Shown here: positions 48,251 to 58,981 of the stretch, one piece after another
Layout: every line of letters begins with the position of its first letter
Numbering within the stretch: the stretch's first letter is position 1
DNA from: Nageia nagi
Lineage: Eukaryota; Pinophyta
Length of the DNA: 64,000 nt
Direction of reading: 5' to 3'
Assembly: GCA_050084985.1 (NCBI GenBank)
Contig: JBITNC010000001.1
Location: 15,190,001-15,254,000 of the forward strand
The notes under the pieces: generated by a model
Seen by the model: the letters and a program-made list of their open reading frames with translations, nothing else
The model's database searches: none
Told to the model about the DNA's origin: nothing
Made by a program: the position numbers and the translations under genes

Positions 48251-48649
48251 CCAACTTGCCCCATCATGCAAGGGAATGGGATGTACATCCATTATCACCT
48301 TAACTAGTTGTTGAGTGGCATGATAATGGCAACAAGGAATTTATAACATATATGATGAGGCATGAATGATTATCTCAATACCACCTAACCAATGGTAGTA
48401 TATGGTTAATGATGAGAAGCCTTTGTGTGATCCATAATCTCACCTCTTTCAATGCATATTAAATTTTGATTTTATGATAACTATGGTTAGTTATTGGTTG
48501 GTCTCAGGCTTGTAAAGACTTATTGTTTTTAGTTTTCCTAACCCTTAAGGGTTTGTTTGATCTCATATGAGGGTGTGTAAATCCACCCACACCTTTTTTT
48601 GGTCATAAATGCACTTATATTTTATTAATATAATAGTTTTTTTAATAAA

Positions 48650-49100
48650 AAAATTCAAATAAAGATCAAAATTGAAATTTAAAATTAATTCTCTTCTAAA
48701 GGTGTGTCTTTTTTTTTAGTTTGAGATGCCTTGCTTTCTAAAATATCATATATTTTAAGAAAGCTTTGGAGATTAGCAATATTCCCCTATGGAACCATAG
48801 TTAACTCTCTTATGAATGATTGAATAATATATTTTAAAATTAGTCCAAATGCTATGTTATTCACTAGTATCGTTATAGCCTGGATGTGCTTAAAAACATC
48901 AAGAACAAGCCTTGGTGGATGGGTGCTTGACTTCTCCCTTGTTTGCAATTGGATTTTGTGTTGTCAGTAGAAGGTTGAGGCTAGAGTTTCACAAGAAGAG
49001 AGGGTTTGGATGTTGCATTCATCTATACATACCTAGGCAGGCGCAAATTCCCTGATGTCAAGTCAGTTGTAGGATTCCCTATTAGGTTAGGGTAGGACAT
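48650..49100. other. Non-coding spacer
   Basis: A/T-rich DNA follows the LINE tail. I see no coding tract, repeat partner or RNA gene. Confidence 0.4.
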
Positions 49101-49260
49101 GAGTCTTTTAATGTCATTTTAAACTCATTGGTTTGTAGGACCTATAAAATTTAGTCAATAAATAAATACATGTCAATTAAATATTTGAATGATAAGAGTC
49201 TTTTAGTGTTCTTTTAAACCCATTGGTTTGTAGGACCTATAAAAGTTTGTCCAAAAGTAA
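49099..49260 (+). repeat. Tandem duplication at the left end of the inverted-repeat element
   Basis: A block containing CATTGGTTTGTAGGACCTAT occurs at 49,128 and again at 49,221, an offset of about 95 bases. The flanking GAGTCTTTTA and TTTTAAAC are also repeated. The inner copy is the better match to the right inverted arm. Confidence 0.75.
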
Positions 49261-49419
49261 ATATATATCAAGTATTTGAATAACATTAAATGTTGATTTT
49301 ACCTTTATTAGTGTTTCACAAAATATTAGAAAAAAATTAAATTTAATAAACATATTAATAAAATAAATTACCAAATAAGGAGCATTTGTTGTTGCTCCGA
49401 CATGAATGAACCCTATCAT

Positions 49420-49615
49420 GGGAATTTGTTGTTGATTCAGTAGCAACAAACCTTGAAACAAGAATCCATCGGTCTAATAGTAGCGAACCCCGAAGCGAGA
49501 ATTTGTCAACCAAGCATCAACAAATCCCATATCGGGAATTTGCTACCAACCATGTAATAGTGAATCCCACAAGAGGACTTTGTTGTCGACCAAGCAAAAC
49601 AAAAATCCCACAATC
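49420..49615. repeat. Short tandem repeat inside the left arm
   Basis: Five imperfect units of about 38-40 bases, each starting with a form of GAATTTGTTG and containing AACCAAGCA-like and AACAAATCCC-like words. Related words also occur at 51,165-51,250 in the right arm on the other strand. Confidence 0.6.
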
Positions 49616-50053
49616 GTAATCTATTGCTACCCAAGAAACAACAGCAATCCACCAACAGCCAAGCAACAACGAATTCATTGCCAACCCAAACTCTTATGTC
49701 TTCCCCTCCCCTCTCCCATTTTTGTAGCTCTTTCAAATGTTGTTATGGAAGTGAGCTATGGAAGCGAGGCTATGAATATCTTTGGGAGGAAAAAGGATAT
49801 CATTCATGGAGACATTTCTCACCATATCCAATGCCTAGTGAAGAAGGTAGACACAATCAAGGTGGGGTTGAACCGTAAATATCTCTAGCAACAACACACT
49901 TTCAAACTAAAGAAATAAGAGAAAGCCATGGCAGAATAAATTATAACTTCAGCATTAAAGGTGCAAGCCATAGTGGGTGAATGCTTAGAAAGAACACATA
50001 TGATCCTTGCTAAAATGCAAGGGCAAATTTATGAACTCGAATGCTTCTTGCAA

Positions 50054-50270
50054 TGTTAGAGATATTATTGTTTGATGTATTATTATTGAGTAGTATCTCA
50101 ATAATATTTGTTATGTAGTGAGTACAAATGGTTTAAGTCAATAAATTGTCCAATTTGTTAAGAGGTTTAACAATCTCCTATCTATACTCGAAATGTGTTT
50201 ACCTATATATTGCAATAATACAATGTGAATCATATTGTGCTCCAATATGGCATTAGAGAAGGTTGAGAGC
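50054..50270 (+). repeat. Possible short LTR and PBS inside the inverted-repeat element
   Basis: TGTTAGAGATATTATTG opens a block of about 200 bases that ends GTGCTCCA. Three bases later comes TGGCATTAGAG, which resembles the initiator-Met primer site TGGTATCAGAG. This is the layout of a copia or TRIM 5' LTR, but no second LTR is seen. Confidence 0.3.
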
Positions 50271-51924
50271 AAAACCATGGGTTGATGAGGTTGACTTCCT
50301 ACCCAATCATGTAGAAGATAATCATTACAAATCTTTTATATATAGTTTAGCAAATCAATAATTTTCTTTATGGTTTTCTTTGTAGCTTAGGTATTTGTAG
50401 GGGGTCTATCTAATCTTTTATCATTCAAATAAGTGAATGTGTCGGACATGATGGAATCCAATCGAACCTCATTCATGAGCACCTTACGAAGGGCCATAAC
50501 AAAAACCTGGAGCTCTATTATTTCTTTTCAAAAGAGTCTTAACAAAACAATCCTCTGCATCAAGAGTAGGAACATGAACAATCCAGTTAACTGGTACAAC
50601 TTCGTATGGCCAAAGTATCTCCCCTCCAATTCAATGCTTTTGCCTGAGTCGATGTTAGTGGCAAACAACTACTAAGACTATAACAATTTGTTGCATAACA
50701 TGATAGCATTAGTCGTCGTCATTTCATGGCAAATGAAAAATCATTGTTCTACATTGAAGATCCCATATGAAGTTATGGCGAAAGTTTTTGTTTGTTTGGA
50801 GTGATGCTAGAGATTGAGTTGTGTTGGTCAACGATGCATGTAGGAAGACATGATGGCAAACTCCATGTTGTCGAGGAGCGAAGATGGTTTGGTTTGATCT
50901 ATATGAGCATGGAAGTAAGAAGAGCTTGGACAATTTGGTAGTAATAAGAGTGGTGGCCAACATGCTAGTATGGTACGTATAATAGATTTAGGTAAAAAAC
51001 CTCATCTACCATCAGATCTTTCATTATACAAACATATTCAAGTTGGTTATATATTTGTTGCATCAATCGATCAAGTTAGTATTAGAGAAAGGAAGCTTTA
51101 GAGAAAATAATTGTATCAACTAGTTGAAAATTTATTGCATCAGTTGATCAAGTTGTTGAGCAGGCAATGAATTTCTTGCTACAAGATTCTTTCCCACCAA
51201 GCCAACAACAAATTCCTTGTTGCGAGATTCCTTCTTGTTGGATCAACAACTAACACCTTGCTTCTTGTTTCATGATTCTTTTTTATCTAATGTTTTGTCA
51301 AACACTAATAAAGTTAAAGTTGATGATTAACATCTTCTATACCTTGTTTGTAAGATCTATCAAGAGTTTTTAAATATCACCAATGTAAGGAATGGGAGTA
51401 AAACTTGAGATGTTCAATGTGGGTGCCTTCATACCTCACTTGTCTCCTAACTCTAGTGACAAGAGATGATAAGTTATTGTTTGAAAGTTTTAACAAACAT
51501 CATTATATTGTGCTTGATCCAATTCTAGAATTTTGTTTTAATAATTTATTCTCATTGAGTAGGTGCAAATGATTGTGGTCAATTATCCTTGGAAGTATTC
51601 TTGCTTTTCTTTGAAATATATGTGTGGTGTTCAATGTTTTTCTTTATATAAGAAACAATCATTCAAATACTTAATTGATATATAATTACTTCTAAATAAA
51701 CTTTGATAGGTCCTACAAACCAAAGGGTTTAAAAGGACGGTATATATATATATATCAAAATCAAATATGTATGTCAATTATTTTTAACAAAATTAAAATT
51801 TGTACTAAATGTGTTGCTAGTTCTACAAATGTGTTATAGGAGATAAAGAAGGGGATGGGTACAATGAAAAGATCAAGGATGGTATTCAATATGAAAATGG
51901 TGCTGGCAAGTCCATGCCTTCCAC

Positions 51925-52235
51925 CTAAAAACATAGTTCTGATTTGTCACAAAAATTTACTTTAAAACATAGCTCCAATTCGTGGCAAAAACTTCCAATT
52001 ACCCAAAAATGGTTATGAGATTTCAGGGGGATGATGGCATTTAACAATCTAGCAAAGGAATGTCCATACGAGTACCACTCAGCATTCTTTAGAGCAATCT
52101 TGAAGGATCTCTCAATACTCACTTTTTTTGTCCCAAACACAAACGAAAAGAAGTCCATATGAATACCACTCAACATTCTTCAAAGCAATCTCAAAGGATC
52201 TCTCGCTATCAATCTTTTTGTCCCAAACACAACAC
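51925..52235. repeat. Two local tandem duplications
   Basis: An AACATAG-TC-AATT-GT unit of about 37 bases occurs at 51,929 and 51,966. A unit of about 88 bases (ATACCACTCAACATTCTT ... TTTTTGTCCCAAACACAA) occurs at 52,067-52,147 and 52,155-52,232. Neither lies in a recognised element. Confidence 0.7.
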
Positions 52236-52591
52236 ATATTTTTTTCCCTTTAAAATTTTAAAAGAAAGTAACAGAGTTATCTCTCAAGACAAATGCTCAA
52301 GTGAATCCAACCAAGATAACGTGACTTTGTTTTTGGTATGAATAGACTAAAAGTGTGTTACATTTGAAACACTTCTACACCCTGCTTACGATGCTATTTC
52401 TGTCATTTTTGCATCAAGTTTGTGTGCAACACAAATGTTGAATAAATTTACCATATCACATGGTTCAATGTATCTGCTACATTTGCACCACCTTTTTTGA
52501 ATGCAATACAGATTCAACAAGGCACAAAAAGGTATAAAAGAATTTAAAATCCATATGCTGAAGCCCACCATTATGTGCTACTGATCAGTGG

Positions 52592-52705
52592 TTAAAATAA
52601 ATATCGAGCTGCCTCTCTTGTCTCCATGCTAAGCAGTGTGATAGCAACACTAGGACCAGATGTACTTGGAGATGGCTCCAAACAAAACCTGCTATGACTA
52701 AGAAC
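52592..52705 (-). pseudogene. Candidate terminal exon of an unrecognised host gene
   Basis: On the - strand an acceptor-like CATAGCAG precedes an open stretch encoding Phe-Cys-Leu-Glu-Pro-Ser-Pro-Ser-Thr-Ser-Gly-Pro-Ser, then Ala-Ile-Thr-Leu-Leu-Ser-Met-Glu-Thr-Arg-Glu, ending in a TAA at 52,592. Composition looks like real coding rather than transposon text. I do not recognise the protein. It could belong with the exon-like segments at 53,311 and 54,086. Confidence 0.3.
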
Positions 52706-53310
52706 TACCACCGTCATAGAAACATAAATTTCATAGAAACATAAATTTGGGAACAATACAACAATTTTGAATAGATAGACAACAAAACATTGTGACAATT
52801 TAAATCCACCTTACTAGCATCTTACCATCTAATTTCATAAAATGCTTTACGAATCAAAGCATTGGTAATATGGTGTTCTAAATATAGAAGTTCCTGGATT
52901 TGCCAAGTTCAGTGAAGTCCGTAATAATAGTAATAATAGTAGTTATTGATTCTACGAATCAGCTTAAGATGCACTAGGAAAGATGTTCAATAAATATTTG
53001 ATTTTAAGAAGACTTCGACACAAAGATGATCATTGGTTTCATCATCGGTTGAACATTCACCCTACATTAACACCCTAGCCCTTTTGAACATGTAAATCCT
53101 TCTTTGGAAATTATACTTCATATAAGTTGTGAGGGAGAAAAACAATGAATCATCCCTCTATAATACTTCTAGTTGTAATTTTGTACTACCGTCCAAGTGA
53201 AGACCATAATGTAATTCAAATAAGTTCTACAATGCATGGATAACTAAAAGTTTCTACTTTCTACCCAATTCATGTAAATAACAGGTGTTAACAAAAAGCA
53301 AATATTTCAC

Positions 53311-53397
53311 CATAGTCCTGGTCTTAAAATCGAATACACAATCAAAATCTGATGGCTCGCTAAAGATAGTTACCCGTTGGCTAATATAAAGAATATC
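53311..53397 (-). pseudogene. Candidate internal exon (87 nt) of an unrecognised host gene
   Basis: On the - strand TTGCATGCAG precedes 29 codons free of stops, reading Asp-Ile-Leu-Tyr-Ile-Ser-Gln-Arg-Val-Thr-Ile-Phe-Ser-Glu-Pro-Ser-Asp-Phe-Asp-Cys and ending ahead of a weak GTGAAA donor. Length is a multiple of three. A further exon-like piece at about 53,790-53,725 has one in-frame stop, which argues for a pseudogene. Confidence 0.35.
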
Positions 53398-54085
53398 CTG
53401 CATGCAATATCAAGAAATATTTCAGCTAAACATTAGAATTGTGTTGACTTAGTATATGCATAACTAATAACTATAGAGGCTTATTTCAGAATAAATCTAC
53501 AAATGTTGTATGATGTGATTGGTGTGGGGACTAAAATCTGGAGTACTCAAACATAGTAATTATATCACTAACAAGATTTCTAGAACAGCCTCAAGAGACT
53601 CATTATATATGCATGTCTGGAAATTGTGCAGAGCATGAACATTTGATTTTGCGTTAACAACTAAACATAATTCTCCAAATTTATAATAGTTTCACAGAAA
53701 GTCATAGGACAATGTAACAATCTCCACCATTGCATTTTAGGCTGTCTCCATGTCATCCTTCTTCATTTCAATATTATTTGCCACATGCATCTGCTGTTAG
53801 GGTATGTGTGTTATTATATTACATCATGAATAAAGTCAGTATGTGATATTAGAATACATTTGTATTAGGTGATACATAATTGTCATCCACTAGTTTCGGC
53901 TTCAGCATATTGCATATATATGCTTGTTATCTTACCTAATGATATAATGAACTTTCATTCAAATCTAGTATCTTCAAAATCCATAAACTATCGTTAACTG
54001 ATACCTCTAACAAAAATTTTGAATGTAAATGTGAGTGTGTTTCCTCATTGAACGAACAATCTCAAAAAGTGATCAATTACCTCAC

Positions 54086-54157
54086 CACTAGATGTGGTGT
54101 ATAACCCTCTAAACCTGACCATTCTGCAGCTGTGAATGATAGATTGCCTCTTTGTAT
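54086..54157 (-). pseudogene. Candidate internal exon (72 nt) of an unrecognised host gene
   Basis: On the - strand a pyrimidine-rich TTTTTTGCAG acceptor precedes 24 stop-free codons (Ile-Gln-Arg-Gly-Asn-Leu-Ser-Phe-Thr-Ala-Ala-Glu-Trp-Ser-Gly-Leu) followed by a GTGAG donor. It is in phase with a multiple-of-three length and lies upstream of the 53,311-53,397 segment in the same direction. Family not recognised. Confidence 0.35.
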
Positions 54158-54429
54158 CTGCAAAAAAAGAAAGATCACAATCTCGTTGGTATTTCTTGAT
54201 TCTCAATATTGTACAATGGAATTTAGAAACATTCCTGGTTTACACACAACATATATAATCAACAGAAAGCACCACAGCTCTATATGTGATGGATGTGCAT
54301 CTTATGAATCAGGGAGACGACCTTATACAGGTCACTCCATCAGTGATATGCTGTTGGAAGATAAGCTAGACTTCACATTGGCCTTGTGTTTATTAAACAC
54401 AAGTTTTTTAATGCTATGGCCTAAAGCTA

Positions 54430-54960
54430 AACAATAATTGCAGCAATAAATCCCAAATTGGTAGAAGGGGATCATGATGGAGATGAACAGATAAAAACAC
54501 ATCTATTTGCAGCAATAGATAGGTTGATTTATAATAGAGTTGGTAAGGATAAAGTGAGAAGGCAGCTTACCATTTTAAAAATCAAGAGAAAATATTTGGG
54601 CTAAATGAAGCAAATGTAGATAGAAGAGTAATGCATTTAATTGTATAGTGTTATGGGGCTTCTACTCCAAAGTTGCAAAAGCTTGCTGTTAGAATACTTA
54701 GTCAAAGTCCTAATGCTTTTGCAAGCAAAAGAAATTGGAGCATGCATGATTTGATCCATAGAAACAAAAGGAACAGACTTGGTCTAAAAATTATCAAACT
54801 TTGTCTCTTTGTGCACAGCAATTTGCATTTGCTCACAACTTCTGTTGGGAATGAAGATGATAATTCTTGCCTTAGAGAACTATGCTTTGAGGAAAATGAG
54901 GACAAAATGATGATAGTAATGTTGTTGGCACCATAGACTAAGATATAGATGATAACCATA
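54430..54960 (+). pseudogene. hAT-type transposase C-terminal fragment (dimerisation domain)
   Basis: His-Leu-Phe-Ala-Ala-Ile-Asp-Arg-Leu lies at about 54,500. After a frameshift come Tyr-Gly-Ala-Ser-Thr-Pro-Lys-Leu-Gln-Lys-Leu-Ala, Arg-Ile-Leu-Ser-Gln, Lys-Arg-Asn-Trp-Ser, and Ile-His-Arg-Asn-Lys-Arg-Asn-Arg-Leu with Val-His-Ser-Asn-Leu. This is the C-terminal hAT dimerisation block of plant DUF659/BED-type transposases. An acidic tail (Glu-Glu-Asn-Glu-Asp) ends the frame at 54,936. The catalytic core and zinc finger are absent. Confidence 0.82.
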
Positions 54961-56000
54961 GTTTAAATTTTGAACATGAAGCAAGATTGATTTTGCAAAT
55001 GTCTAGTTAGTAGTTACTTCGCAATTTTTCATGATTCAGTGTTCCAAGTTGCAACTCAAACTTTGACTGAACTTAGTATGTAAACCTTTTGGTATTTTAT
55101 GATAAATTCATTATGTTAGTTTTGATGTTTTGGATTACATGTCATTTTTACCTGATGTGTGTGTGTTCAAATCAATCCGAACCTTTTTCAAAATCCCGAA
55201 CTTCTGACTTTTTTGTCCTCCATTTGGACCAAACTCCAAAAATTGTAACTATAGCTTATGGTGTAGTTGACCCAACATAGTTTTACACTAGCTCTAGAAT
55301 TAATATTACAAATATTTTGGGAATTGTTGAGGGGGCATAAAGACATTCTCATACCTCGTACCATAATCCATAGTGGAATCATTTTAATCCAACTTGTCTA
55401 TATCTTCTTTTGTTTGTCCACATTTAGTAACATTACAATCTTAGTAAAATCATTACAGTTTTCATCAATTAGGCATCTAAGGTGTCTTCTTTGGATTTCT
55501 CTATGATTATGGTGCCATGCTAATCTTCTTCAATAATTAAATAATATGGTGATTGCATTGTTGTTGAACTGCTACATTCATTAATCTTATGCTAATGCTA
55601 ATTGTGCAAGTAGATCCTGGTCGACAGTTTTGGGTAAGTATAAGATTTCTAATCGTGTAAGTAGATCCTGGTTTACAGTTTTGGGTAAGTATAAGACTTC
55701 TCAACAATAACATGGCCAAATTACTTCTCAAACTCTTGCATTAAATTTATAACAATATTAAGATTAATAAAGTTTGAATTTATAATGGAAGAAGAATCCT
55801 TTCTAATAATCATTTTAAACAAAAACAACTGGACAAAAAAAGTACAAAATTGCTAGGGCTCTTAGAACAGAGCATAAAATTCATAATTGAAAATTACAAA
55901 TATCTGAAACCAAACTGAACACATAAAAACAAACATCACTTCAAGCCCTCCTTTTGCATGTATGGCTAACGCATTAAATAAAAAAGAAGCAGAAAGCAAA
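54960..56000. other. Non-coding spacer with one tandem duplication
   Basis: A 51-base unit containing GTAGATCCTGG and CAGTTTTGGGTAAGTATAAG is duplicated at 55,608-55,648 and 55,659-55,697. The GGTAAGTA words look like splice donors on the + strand but no exon is evident. Otherwise I see nothing. Confidence 0.45.
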
Positions 56001-57668
56001 TAAATTCTTTCCAACTACATCGTAATAATGGTTGAAGAAGAGTAGTGCTCTGCCATGATTGCTGCTGCACACCCTCTGAGCATTAAACCACTCGAATGCT
56101 GAGAAAGCAAGAGCACTAGGAGCATCTAAGTTTTGAAATTAAAAGATCAATATAAAGAAATAGCATGCCACCATGACTTCATTTTTCATAAAGAAGCTAG
56201 TGCTGAGATAAAATCAAGGAGTTTCATTGAATCCTAATCAATTGTAAATGAAATCTTATCAATATAAAAAATACTCTAAGTAGAATGTTACTTGTAAAAT
56301 TCCCAAATATTGTCAACATAGAAATTAGCCAAGCAAATGCAAAATCAATATCAAATGATGCTCCTAGGCATGCCACAAACTGATCTAGGGCATCAAACAG
56401 GTCACACTATATGCCAAAAAGCCCAACAATGAAGAAAAATGTCACTTCTACAAGCCAACATCACATCCAAGAACACATTAATCAAGCACAACACCTCAAT
56501 AACAGTCCAAGAATGCCAACAACTCACTCATACAAGCATGACTATGCTAAATTGCTCAACCTTGCATATATGGAAGCATGAACAAGTCAAACGCATCAAA
56601 TAATGAGGCAATAAATGAGACCCAAGTATGCCATGGCTCAATCAATGATAGAATAATGAGTAAAATACAAACCAAGCCCAAGAGAGCTCAACATTGGCCT
56701 CCAAGGAGCCAACTAGGGCATACAACTATGCAGAGATAGGTCCTGCTGTCGAAACTACTGTAGAACAATCACACTCTACCAGATCTACGGATGCCACACT
56801 GAAGGGCTCTCTCATAGGTTAGCTCCCGACGAAGAGAACAGATGTAACTCTGAAATGCCATTGGATGGATTCAAAGGTATAGACCGCTTATGGATGCCTT
56901 AGGGTAGGGCAACCTCACAGCATGAACATTCACCTCAACCGCTAGTCAAAAGGTGTTCCACGCCTCCTAGGGTCACTTTGTGCACTACGCTCAAGGGTGC
57001 TTGATGCCGCCAAGTCTTTGGAAGTAAAGGGGGTTTCAATATCAAAATCAAGTATATCTCTGCAATGAGGCTTCTTTTCCTTTATAACATGTCTTTGGAT
57101 CTGAATCTCACCTAGGAGTCATCCCAACCTCCCAAATCTCAACGTTAGCATCTTGAAGGCCCAAAGATCTCCAACGTGGATGCCTAGGGGTCAAGCATGC
57201 CCAACGTGGGTACCTAGAGGCCATAAATGCCAACGTGGGATTCCAAGGTAGGTGCCACACATGCCAACGTGGGAGTCCAAGGTGCGACATGGATCTAGGA
57301 GCCATGCATGGGTGCTAGGGTGTCATCATGGTCCAACGTGGGGGTCTAGAAGCCTCTCCAAGGTTGGCGCAAGTGCTCAAGCTCATTGTTGGATTCTAGG
57401 TGTCCATTATGCTATATTTTGATGTTACATGAGGCTTGGGATTCCCACAATTATCTTAGGATCTCCAAGTGTATTAATGAAAAATTAAATAACACATCCT
57501 AGCTTAGGGGGAAAATGTCCCTCATGGGGCTCACAATGTGGGTCCAACGGACCATTACATTTCTATCTCAAGTAACTAACAACAAATTCATGAATAAATA
57601 AAATATTTACAAAAAGGAATCCCTAGGATTCCAAATTTATTTATTTTTTAGAAAAAGGGGATGTTACA
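56000..57668 (-). repeat. Element E 3' LTR (left boundary unresolved)
   Basis: In element sense it starts TGTAACATCCCC at 57,668, straight after the chromodomain and a short spacer. TTATAAAGG at about 57,090 (- strand) is a possible TATA box. It contains a five-copy CCAACGTGGG repeat at 57,170-57,350. The left end lies somewhere between about 56,000 and 56,700. Confidence 0.55.
57170..57350. repeat. CCAACGTGGG repeat array
   Basis: Five occurrences of CCAACGTGG(G), each followed by a variable arm containing CTAG or CCAAGG, spaced about 30, 29, 34 and 65 bases. The array is much more GC-rich than most of the window. The - strand frame 57,305-57,108 is a by-product of the repeat. Confidence 0.8.
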
Positions 57669-57704
57669 AAGCCTTCAAGCAATTCAATAATGGATGTGCT
57701 AGTA

Positions 57705-57880
57705 TTTTAGCTTATTCTCATGTGGAATCTTTATCAGGCAAATCCTTCCACTTGATCAAGTACTCTTAAATCCGTCTCGATCTTAACTTTTTTATTGTGG
57801 TCTCCAACACCTTCTCTAGAATCAAAACCAGTTGTCCTTTTTCATCAAGCAATGGAAGGGTGGTTGATGAGGTGTCTTGC
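57705..57880 (-). pseudogene. Element E chromodomain
   Basis: Tyr-Leu-Ile-Lys-Trp-Lys-Asp-Leu-Pro-Asp-Lys-Asp-Ser-Thr-Trp-Glu at about 57,773-57,730, preceded by a Val-Leu-Glu-Thr block and an Arg-Arg-Ile-stop where Arg-Glu-Tyr is usual. A stop at about 57,880 separates it from integrase. Confidence 0.85.
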
Positions 57881-58981
57881 TATCCCAATGCCTTCTTAAG
57901 GAGTGACACATGAAAAACACTATGAATCTTGATTTGTTTGGGCAGCTCTAGTTCATATGCAGCTTCTCCAACCTTTCGCAGGACTTTATATGGGCCAAAA
58001 AATCCAAGTTGTAGTTTTTCTACTTTTCTCTTCTTGAGTGAGGATTGCCTAAATGGTTGCAACCTCAAATACACCATCTCTCTCACTTCAAAGGTCCTAT
58101 CAGTCCTTCTTTGATCAACATACTTATTTTGATGATTTTGGGCCATTTGCAAATTTTCCTTTAGAGTTTTCATGACGTCTTGGTTGTCTTGGAAAAAATC
58201 TTTAGCTTTTGGAGTTTTCCCTTCATCAAAAATCAAATCTGTAAATACAAAGATTTGAAATGAGACATTCCTATACACAATTGATGCATAGAGTTGTAAC
58301 AATACTCTCCAATATGAGCTATTTCACCCACATTTGTTGCTGCCCTATTACATAGTGCCTCAAATACCCCTCAAGCCATTTGTTTGCCTATCAATTTGTG
58401 GGTGATAGCTAGTGCTTGGGGTCAAATTAGTGCCACTCAACTGAAAGAGTTCTTGCCAAAACATGCTCATAAATTTTTTGTCCCTGTCACTTACAATCCT
58501 TTTTGGCAAACCATACAATCTGACTATTTCTTTGAAGAATAAATCAGCCAACTGTACTACTGTATATGTGATGGTAATAGCAAAGAAATGGGCAAATTTA
58601 GTGAGCCTATCCACTACTACAAAAATACAATCTTTACCTTGCATCTTTGGGAAACCTGTGATGAAGTCCATAGAGATATATTCCCATTTTTGTTGTGGAA
58701 TGGGCAATGGTTGAAGCAGTCCTGCTGGTTTTACATTCTCCTGCTGATTTTCCTAACATTGCACACACTCCTGGACGTGTTTACTGAAGTCCTGTTTCAA
58801 CCCTTTCTATGCAAACCTCTTCCTTACTGCTCTATACGTTTTCATGATCCATGGATGACTTGCAAGGGGTATATTATGCAAAGCATGGAGCACTTTTTCC
58901 TTCATTTTAGAGTTAAGGGTCAAAAAAAAAAATTGTTGTTTTTCAAAATCAGTCCATCCCTAACCGTGTACCTTTCATTTT
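57880..58981 (-). pseudogene. Element E integrase
   Basis: The core in 58,707-58,360 has Trp-Glu-Tyr-Ile-Ser-Met-Asp-Phe-Ile-Thr-Gly (first Asp), Val-Asp-Arg-Leu-Thr-Lys-Phe-Ala-His, Val-Ser-Asp-Arg-Asp (second Asp) and Tyr-His-Pro-Gln-Ile-Asp-Arg-Gln-Thr-Asn-Gly. The last block shows Gln-Thr-Asn-Gly where Gln-Thr-Glu is usual, so the catalytic Glu is lost. After a gap, 58,302-57,880 carries the C-terminal part with Leu-Gly-Phe-Phe-Gly-Pro-Tyr (GPY/F) and His-Ser-Val-Phe-His-Val-Ser-Leu-Leu-Lys. Confidence 0.9.

Larger units (their letters stand above)
45240..48650 (+). mobile_element. Decayed L1-type plant LINE
   Basis: Pieces of ORF1, the endonuclease and the reverse transcriptase follow in the right order, then a short A/T-rich 3' end (TTTTATTAATATAATAG at 48,618 and a run of A). 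About 3.4 kb is present against the 5-7 kb usual for plant L1, with internal deletions and many frameshifts. No target duplication was found. Confidence 0.75.
49209..51737. mobile_element. DNA element with long terminal inverted arms (Mutator-like or foldback type)
   Basis: The left end, CTTTTAAACCCATTGGTTTG at 49,211, is the reverse complement of the right end near 51,716-51,735 (GGTTTGTAGGACCTAT against ATAGGTCCTACAAACC). A second inverted block pairs TTTATTAGTGTTTCACAAAA (about 49,308) with 51,290-51,315. The right arm carries about 300 extra bases between the two blocks. No transposase is visible. A short A/T repeat abuts the right end, so the target duplication is not determinable. The element class is inferred from structure only. 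Confidence 0.6.

Noticed and set aside
54132-54437. A 101-codon + strand frame
   Set aside because: It is antisense to the exon-like segment at 54,086-54,157 and has no recognisable domain; I could not support it as a gene.
57108-57305. A Trp/Pro-rich 65-codon frame on the - strand
   Set aside because: It is a translation of the CCAACGTGGG repeat array.
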